A DNA stretch of 5,278 nucleotides from Campylobacterota bacterium. Its GTDB lineage: Bacteria > Campylobacterota > Campylobacteria > Campylobacterales > Sulfurovaceae. Below, one piece after another: positions 1 to 3,989 of this stretch. The translations under genes were made by a program, and so were the position numbers. The stretch is from NCBI GenBank assembly GCA_015488875.1, contig WFMX01000204.1:1-5278 (forward strand), in the 5' to 3' direction. Below the pieces are notes generated by a model. That model made no database searches, had not been told where the DNA came from, and saw only the letters and a program-made list of their open reading frames with translations. Numbering within the stretch: the first letter of the stretch is position 1; each line of letters begins with the position of its first letter.

Positions 1-130
1 TGTATTTGGCGAACCACAAAGCAGAAAATAGTGCCAATACATACATAATGCCATACCAATGCACCGATATAAAACCTAAGTCAAAGGCTACAGGATCAAA
101 GTGTTGATATATATGATTCCAATACTCCAT
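1..130 (-). CDS. lgt: Prolipoprotein diacylglyceryl transferase, N-terminal part (cut by window edge)
   Basis: Reading the minus strand from an ATG at 130-128 gives 43 codons with no stop before the edge. The protein begins MEYWNHIYQHFDPVAFDLGF and continues with ISVHWYGIMYVLALFSALWF. This is the characteristic start of Lgt: a short periplasmic lead with DPVAF, then the V/I-HWYG motif entering the first transmembrane helix. Lgt is an inner-membrane enzyme that transfers diacylglyceryl from phosphatidylglycerol to the lipobox cysteine of prelipoproteins, the first step of lipoprotein maturation. The start is supported by a Shine-Dalgarno GGAGAG (140-135, minus strand) 4 bases from the ATG. Only about one sixth of the usual 260-280 residues is visible, so the catalytic HGG-type and Arg/Glu motifs lie outside the window and intactness cannot be judged. 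It is transcribed divergently from the two-component genes. Confidence 0.9.
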   Translation of the reverse strand, partial: MEYWNHIYQHFDPVAFDLGFISVHWYGIMYVLALFSALWFAKY

Positions 131-159
131 TAATCTCTCCAAAGTTAAAATAGAAGCTA

Positions 160-165
160 ATTATA
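160..165 (-). promoter_or_regulatory. Candidate -10 element of lgt
   Basis: On the minus strand this reads TATAAT, a perfect sigma-70 -10 hexamer, 29 bases upstream of the lgt start codon. The leader would be about 23 bases and would include the GGAGAG ribosome site. No convincing -35 hexamer is seen, which is normal for Campylobacterota sigma-70 promoters. Confidence 0.5.
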
Positions 166-194
166 CACGAAAAAGATAGTTTTCATCTATGAGA

Positions 195-203
195 TGTTAT
201 TAT
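195..203 (+). promoter_or_regulatory. Candidate extended -10 element of the two-component operon
   Basis: The sequence TGTTATTAT fits an extended -10 (TGn followed by TATTAT at 198-203). Transcription would start near 209-212. That is only a few bases before the ATG at 214 but about 48 bases before the ATT at 259, and this matters for the choice of start of the response regulator. No -35 hexamer is evident. The promoter is divergent from, and close to, that of lgt. Confidence 0.4.
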
Positions 204-213
204 TCGTTTCCAA

Positions 214-939
214 ATGAGGTCGCACACCACACTACGACATAAGCCAAAAGGATTTAAGATTATTAAAATATTGATCATTGAGGATGACCCAGAATTATCT
301 CTCATACTTACAAATTATCTGACCAAACATGATATGGAAGTGATAGGTGCAGAAGACCCATATATAGGATTGTCTCTGTTGACACAACACAGCTTCGATC
401 TGGTGATATTGGATTTGACTCTTCCTGGTATGGATGGGCTAGAGATGATACCAAAGATCAGAGATCACTCAAATATCCCTATCATTATATCGTCAGCACG
501 AGACGACATCACCGACAAAGTCATAGGATTAGAGAGAGGTGCTGACGACTACATGCCAAAGCCTTATGATCCTAGAGAGCTTGTGACACGCATCAAGACC
601 ATACTGAGGCGGACACTCACTACAGATAAAAACCCATCTCAAGAGGAGGAGCTTTTCAAAGTAGACAAAGCATCTAGGACAGTGATATTTAAGGGTAAAA
701 TGCTTGACCTCACAGCAGCAGAGTATGATGTGCTGTCCATGCTCATAGCTCATAAAAATGGCTCAGTATCAAGAGAGCAGCTATTATACGAGAGTGACCA
801 CATAGATGATGATAGCTCTATCAAAAATATAGATGTCATCATATCTCGTATCCGTCACAAGATAGTAGCGATAGATAAAGAGAATATCTATATCAAACCT
901 ATCAGGGGAGTTGGATACCTCTTGACTACAAATATATGA
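214..939 (+). CDS. OmpR/PhoB-family response regulator, ArsR-like (Campylobacterota two-component type)
   Basis: DNA-binding response regulator of 241 residues if read from the ATG at 214, or 227 from the ATT at 259. Receiver domain (about residues 17-131): strand ILIIEDD gives the acidic pocket (D24, D25), LVILDLTLPGMDG the phosphoacceptor D67, IIISSAR the switch Ser, and PKPYDPREL the conserved K116. A winged-helix domain (about 147-238) contains LDLTAAEYDVLSML, the recognition-helix stretch NIDVIISRIRHKI, and the wing RGVGYLL. These closely resemble Helicobacter pylori ArsR (HP0166 type). The ATG at 214 has no Shine-Dalgarno and adds a basic 15-residue lead (MRSHTTLRHKPKGFK) that the family lacks. 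From ATT 259 the protein would begin (M)IKILIIEDD and the phosphoacceptor would become D52, the number known for H. pylori ArsR. I give the outer conventional start but consider 259 at least as likely. The stop overlaps the kinase start (ATGA). It presumably receives phosphate from that kinase; the target genes are unknown. Confidence 0.93.
   Translation: MRSHTTLRHKPKGFKIIKILIIEDDPELSLILTNYLTKHDMEVIGAEDPYIGLSLLTQHSFDLVILDLTLPGMDGLEMIPKIRDHSNIPIIISSARDDITDKVIGLERGADDYMPKPYDPRELVTRIKTILRRTLTTDKNPSQEEELFKVDKASRTVIFKGKMLDLTAAEYDVLSMLIAHKNGSVSREQLLYESDHIDDDSSIKNIDVIISRIRHKIVAIDKENIYIKPIRGVGYLLTTNI
246..252 (+). promoter_or_regulatory. Shine-Dalgarno site pointing to an ATT start of the response regulator
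   Basis: AAAAGGA lies 6 bases before ATT 259 and 9 before ATT 262, both in frame with the receiver domain. The nearest ordinary in-frame alternatives are ATG 214, upstream of this site, and TTG 271, 18 bases away and inside the first beta strand. The site therefore favours initiation at the rare codon ATT. See the finding on this start. Confidence 0.5.
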
Positions 940-2222
940 GAAATCTTTCAGTCACCACCTTTATACATATTTTATTTATATTGGCCATCGCTATATTGTT
1001 GACGACATTTCTCTTTTTTGCTTCATGGGATAAAAATCGTCAAAAGATAGCAGAGATATCGCATTATAAACTTATAGCAGATGCCTTTCTCTCAAATGTA
1101 CAGCTCAATCCTACAAAAGAGAAATTAGAAACTATGTATAAAAATTTCTCCGTCAAACCCATACCTATAGATGAGACCAAGAAAGATATAGCAAAAAAGG
1201 GAGTGACCGTATTTGGTGGCAAATCTGTATTTGGTAGGGTGCGAGTATTTGAGGTAAATAGTCAACACTACATCTATGTACAGAGATTGGGATACAACTT
1301 AATGCTAAAAGATGCTAGACCCAAACAGTATGCATTTGAGATAGCATTGATGGTTGGTATATTTCTATTGGCACTACTACTCATACTATATTTAGCTATA
1401 TTGAAAAAGCTATATCCGTTGAAGCGACTTCATCATGAGATAGAGCAGTTTGCCAATGGTGACTTAGATGTCAAGATATCTCACAAGTATGATGATGAGA
1501 TAGGCAAAATAGCTCACAATTTTGACAATGCCATCACACACATCAAAGAGCTGATAGCATCAAAAAACCTCTTTATGCGTAATATGATGCATGAGCTAAA
1601 GACACCTATCACCAAGGGACGAATAGTGGTAGAGTCTATAGAAGATGAGACTATCAAAAAGATACTTATTCGTGCATTTGAGAGGATGAACGAACTCATA
1701 AGTGAGCTAGCACAAGTGGAGAGAGTCACCACTAGGGATTTTGAGCCAGAGCTGAGAGAGACTACACTGCGAGAAGTCGTAGATATGAGTATGCATCACT
1801 TGATGGCAGAAAAGGGTAGGGTGTCCATAGAGATAGATGATATCAGCCTCAAAACGGATATCAAGCTCCTGTCGCTAGCGATCAAAAACCTACTTGATAA
1901 TGGTATCAAATACAGTAAAGATCGCAAAGTAGCCATCCGTGCAGTAGATAGCAAAAGGATCTCTGTCATATCTATCGGCGAAAAGCTACCCCATAATCTA
2001 TCCTACTACACAGAGCCATTTTCACAAGGCGAAAAGAGAAGCAGTGGATTTGGACTTGGGCTATATATAGTACATAGTATCTTGGACAAACTCGGATACA
2101 AACTTATATATAGATACAGCTATGGGAAAAATATATTTGATATAGTAGCCAAGAGGAAACCAACAGAGGTCAAACCTCTTCTGATCCCTCCCAAAATCAA
2201 ACAACAGCAAAAAGGAGAATAG
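936..2222 (+). CDS. Sensor histidine kinase, ArsS-like, partner of the upstream response regulator
   Basis: Inner-membrane two-component kinase of 428 residues. Visible order: transmembrane helix 1 (about 8-30), a periplasmic sensor of about 100 residues (31-131), transmembrane helix 2 (about 133-155), and a HAMP linker with LYPLKRLHHEIEQFANGDLD (about 160-205). The dimerisation/phosphoacceptor domain has FMRNMMHELKTPI with phospho-His H219, and the ATPase domain (about 305-408) has N-box IKNLLDNGIKYS (N318, N322), F-box EPFSQG and G2 box GFGLGLYIV. The usual G1 box DxGxG is not recognisable; the aligned place reads ISVISIGEKLP. The overall plan matches ArsS-type kinases of Campylobacterota. 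The periplasmic domain has only two His (H43, H111) and no Cys, so the acid sensing known for H. pylori ArsS should not be assumed. Its ATG overlaps the regulator stop as ATGA without a clear Shine-Dalgarno, implying translational coupling. A Pro/Lys/Gln-rich tail (409-428) ends the protein. The signal it senses is unknown. Confidence 0.92.
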   Translation: MRNLSVTTFIHILFILAIAILLTTFLFFASWDKNRQKIAEISHYKLIADAFLSNVQLNPTKEKLETMYKNFSVKPIPIDETKKDIAKKGVTVFGGKSVFGRVRVFEVNSQHYIYVQRLGYNLMLKDARPKQYAFEIALMVGIFLLALLLILYLAILKKLYPLKRLHHEIEQFANGDLDVKISHKYDDEIGKIAHNFDNAITHIKELIASKNLFMRNMMHELKTPITKGRIVVESIEDETIKKILIRAFERMNELISELAQVERVTTRDFEPELRETTLREVVDMSMHHLMAEKGRVSIEIDDISLKTDIKLLSLAIKNLLDNGIKYSKDRKVAIRAVDSKRISVISIGEKLPHNLSYYTEPFSQGEKRSSGFGLGLYIVHSILDKLGYKLIYRYSYGKNIFDIVAKRKPTEVKPLLIPPKIKQQQKGE

Positions 2223-2225
2223 AGT

Positions 2226-3266
2226 ATGAAGCTTTCAGTGATATTTGGCGGCTCTAGTTATGAGCATGAGATAAGTATAGTGAGTGCCATCACTATGAAA
2301 AAGGTATTGAGTGGAGTCGAGCTATCTTTTATATTTGTAGATAGTGATCGCTCTTTTTATCTGATAGATAGTGACAATATGAAATCGAAATATTTCAGTT
2401 CTGCTGATTATAAAAAATCAAAATCCCTCTCATTAAAAAAAGGAGGTTTTGCGATAGATGGTAGATTTGGTAGTAAAGCACTAGATGGTGGTGTAGTACT
2501 CAATCTCATACATGGAAGAGATGGTGAAGATGGCAAGATCTCATCACTCATGGAGTTTTATGACATAGAGTTCATCTCTCCACGCACTGAAGCATCTGTA
2601 CTCAGCTACAACAAACTATATACTAAGCTATATGCAGAGAGTCTAGGCGTAAGCGTAGTACCATACATACACTTATCAAAGCTTGATGAGAGGTCTATAG
2701 ATATCGACTATCCAGTCATCATCAAGCCTGTGAGATTGGGTAGCAGTATAGGAGTATCCATAGTCAAAGAGAGTGATGACTTGGATTATGCACTTGATGT
2801 CGCCTTTGAGTATGATAGTGATGTCATCATAGAGCCATTTATAGAGGGTGTAGAGGAGTACAATTTAGCAGGATGCAAGACAGGAGATTGGGAACTTTCC
2901 ATCATCGAAGAGCCTCAAAAAGAGGAGTTTTTGGATTTTGAGAAGAAATATATGGACTTTTCACGAGATAGTCAAGTCTCATCTGCTCAGATAGATGATA
3001 AGCTTAAAGATGCCATAGAGAAGAGCTTCCGAGAGATATATGACCCACTATTTTTAGGTAGTCTCATTCGTTGTGATTTCTTTGTAGTTGACGGTGAGAT
3101 ACTTCTAAATGAGATCAATCCTATACCAGGTTCTATGGCAAACTATCTATTTGATGACTTTAGAGGTACCGTAGAAAGATTGGCAACTTCTCTACCAAAA
3201 GAGAGAAAAATATCTATAGATTACCAATACATTCACTCCATTCAGAGAGCCAAGGGAAAAGCATAA
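2226..3266 (+). CDS. ddl: D-alanine--D-alanine ligase
   Basis: Cytoplasmic ATP-grasp ligase, 346 residues, within the family's normal length. It joins two D-alanines using ATP to supply the dipeptide for the UDP-MurNAc-pentapeptide, and so acts in peptidoglycan synthesis. Motifs in order: VIFGGSSYEHEISIVSA (6-21, substrate-binding E15); HGRDGEDG (97-104); IIKPVRLGSSIGVSIV (165-180) with ATP-binding K167 and the S173 equivalent of E. coli DdlB S150; the omega loop DFEKKYMDF (237-245) with K241-Y242, where Tyr is the residue typical of D-Ala rather than D-lactate ligases; R282 and D284 in IRCDFF; metal ligands E296 and N298 in NEINPIPGS. The loop after PG (SMANYLF) differs from the classical MTxHS, as in other Campylobacterota enzymes as far as I recall. 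The start is fixed by AAAGGAG (2211-2217), 8 bases upstream. The gene begins 3 bases after the kinase stop, so it is very probably co-transcribed with the two-component genes. Confidence 0.95.
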   Translation: MKLSVIFGGSSYEHEISIVSAITMKKVLSGVELSFIFVDSDRSFYLIDSDNMKSKYFSSADYKKSKSLSLKKGGFAIDGRFGSKALDGGVVLNLIHGRDGEDGKISSLMEFYDIEFISPRTEASVLSYNKLYTKLYAESLGVSVVPYIHLSKLDERSIDIDYPVIIKPVRLGSSIGVSIVKESDDLDYALDVAFEYDSDVIIEPFIEGVEEYNLAGCKTGDWELSIIEEPQKEEFLDFEKKYMDFSRDSQVSSAQIDDKLKDAIEKSFREIYDPLFLGSLIRCDFFVVDGEILLNEINPIPGSMANYLFDDFRGTVERLATSLPKERKISIDYQYIHSIQRAKGKA

Positions 3267-3280
3267 TCTGAATTAAAATC

Positions 3281-3307
3281 TATAATCTAAAGTTATTTTG
3301 TTACAAT
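3281..3307 (+). promoter_or_regulatory. Candidate promoter region of the DUF1566 gene
   Basis: Two possible -10 elements lie between ddl and the next gene: a perfect TATAAT at 3281-3286 and an extended TGTTACAAT at 3299-3307. The second would start transcription near 3314, shortly before the ribosome site AAAGGAG (3321-3327). No terminator is seen after ddl, so read-through from the upstream operon is also possible. Confidence 0.35.
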
Positions 3308-3335
3308 GTTGTTATCAAATAAAGGAGTATTAGAT

Positions 3336-3755
3336 ATGAAAAAATTATTGATTTTGTTATCTCTTGGCAGTCTATTGTCGGCTGGAGAGATGGCTTTAGA
3401 TGGGCGGACAGGCTTGATGTGGCAAGATAACCGTTTCATAGAGTCAGAGAGTGTTACATTTGCACAAGCAGAAAAGCTATGCGAAGATATGAGGCTAGGT
3501 GGTCACAAAGATTGGCGTATACCTACCATACGAGAGCTACTCTCTATCATAGACTATAAAAAGTACGACCCTGCCATACTAGATGGTTTTAGTATAGGAG
3601 AATCAAGATATTTTTGGTCATCTACTCAATATATGGGTGACCCAGACAAGGTATGGGGTGTCAACTTCAAGGATGGATCTTTAGACGCAAATGGAAAAAG
3701 CTACGACAGAAGAGTCCGCTGTGTGAGGACAAGTATCAAAGCAGAAAAAAAATAA
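3336..3755 (+). CDS. Small secreted DUF1566 (Lcl_C-type) domain protein
   Basis: Predicted exported protein of 139 residues. The ATG at 3336 is chosen over the in-frame ATG at 3306 because AAAGGAG (3321-3327) sits 8 bases before it and because it puts a standard signal peptide at the very N-terminus: KK, then hydrophobic LLILLSLGSLL, with likely cleavage after LSA (about residue 16). There is no lipobox Cys. The mature part is a single DUF1566/Lcl_C-like domain: LDGRTGLMWQDN, a helix with AEKLCEDM, GGHKDWRIPTIRELLSIIDY, YFWSSTQY, VWGVNFKDG and the closing RRVRCVR. These are the family's hallmark positions. C49 and C129 are the only cysteines of the mature part and could form a disulfide. The domain is found in many bacterial surface or periplasmic proteins, often repeated; its biochemical role is not established and I assign none. 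A hairpin terminator follows. Confidence 0.85.
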   Translation: MKKLLILLSLGSLLSAGEMALDGRTGLMWQDNRFIESESVTFAQAEKLCEDMRLGGHKDWRIPTIRELLSIIDYKKYDPAILDGFSIGESRYFWSSTQYMGDPDKVWGVNFKDGSLDANGKSYDRRVRCVRTSIKAEKK

Positions 3756-3768
3756 CTCCTATAGCCAA

Positions 3769-3803
3769 ATTTTGGGTCTGAATGACCCAAAATAGATTTT
3801 AAA
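3769..3803 (+). terminator. Hairpin terminator after the DUF1566 gene
   Basis: A perfect 10-base inverted repeat, ATTTTGGGTC (3769-3778) and GACCCAAAAT (3784-3793), encloses the 5-base loop TGAAT and is followed by AGATTTTAAAT. It starts 14 bases after the stop codon. The T-tract is short and interrupted, so termination may be only moderate, but position and stem quality fit an intrinsic terminator that separates this gene from the cbb3 operon. Confidence 0.7.
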
Positions 3804-3821
3804 TCGGACTATATATCTCCT

Positions 3822-3851
3822 CTTTAGCCCCTATTAGTAGGGATTTGAAAC
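3822..3851 (+). repeat. Solitary CRISPR-repeat-like element
   Basis: This 30-base stretch starts CTTTAGCC, has a perfect 5-base hairpin core CCCTA-TTAG-TAGGG (3829-3842), and ends in ATTTGAAAC (3843-3851). A short palindromic core plus an ATTGAAAC-like 3' end is the layout of type I-B/III CRISPR repeats, where the end forms the crRNA 5' handle. No second copy, degenerate or exact, is visible in the window and no cas gene is present, so it is not an array. It may be a relic, a stand-alone element, or a chance hairpin. It lies between the upstream terminator and the ccoN promoter. Confidence 0.35.
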
Positions 3852-3895
3852 ATATTTATTTAACATATACTTAAACAAAGCCATTTCATTCATAT

Positions 3896-3910
3896 GCTTA
3901 GATATTAAGC
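3896..3910. promoter_or_regulatory. Palindrome upstream of the ccoN -10, possible activator site
   Basis: GCTTA (3896-3900) and TAAGC (3906-3910) form a perfect 5-base inverted repeat with spacer GATAT. If transcription starts near 3944, its centre is at about -41, where class II activators bind. It does not match the FNR consensus TTGAT-N4-ATCAA, so no regulator is named. Confidence 0.25.
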
Positions 3911-3931
3911 TTTTATTATACCAAATCATCT

Positions 3932-3937
3932 TATAAT
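3932..3937 (+). promoter_or_regulatory. Candidate -10 element of the ccoN operon
   Basis: A perfect TATAAT lies 52 bases before the ccoN start codon, in a very AT-rich stretch. Transcription would begin near 3944, giving a leader of about 46 bases that contains the palindrome at 3946-3962 and the ribosome site AAGGGGG (3977-3983). No -35 hexamer is seen. Confidence 0.5.
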
Positions 3938-3945
3938 TCACCGTT

Positions 3946-3962
3946 TAGTCTATTTTGGACTA
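3946..3962. promoter_or_regulatory. Palindrome at the predicted ccoN transcription start
   Basis: TAGTC (3946-3950) and GACTA (3958-3962) are perfect inverted repeats separated by 7 bases. The position, right at or just after the predicted +1, would suit a repressor operator or a weak hairpin in the mRNA leader. With only 5 bases per arm, chance occurrence is quite possible. Confidence 0.2.
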
Positions 3963-3989
3963 TTAGCAATTTTTTCAAGGGGGTATTGC

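Noticed and set aside
529..753. Open frame of 74 codons on the minus strand
   Set aside because: It lies wholly inside the response regulator coding region, has no family resemblance and a Cys/His-rich composition typical of antisense translation.
1514..1732. Open frame of 72 codons on the minus strand
   Set aside because: It is antisense to the kinase phosphoacceptor domain, whose protein sequence is strongly conserved; no independent support.
2226..3266. D-Ala-D-lactate (vancomycin-resistance type) ligase
   Set aside because: The omega loop carries K241-Y242, typical of D-Ala-D-Ala ligases, and no vanH- or vanX-like gene is nearby.
3263..3288. Direct repeat ATAATCT (3263-3269 and 3282-3288) after ddl
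   Set aside because: Seven-base AT-rich repeats are common by chance in this composition, and the first copy overlaps the ddl stop codon.
3306..3335. Upstream in-frame ATG for the DUF1566 protein (10 extra residues)
   Set aside because: It would bury the signal peptide behind MLLSNKGVLD, lacks a Shine-Dalgarno, overlaps the predicted -10 element, and the extra codons contain the Shine-Dalgarno of the ATG at 3336.
3896..3962. FNR or NssR binding sites upstream of ccoN
   Set aside because: Neither TTGAT-N4-ATCAA nor TTAAC-N4-GTTAA is present; the palindromes differ in both arm sequence and spacing.
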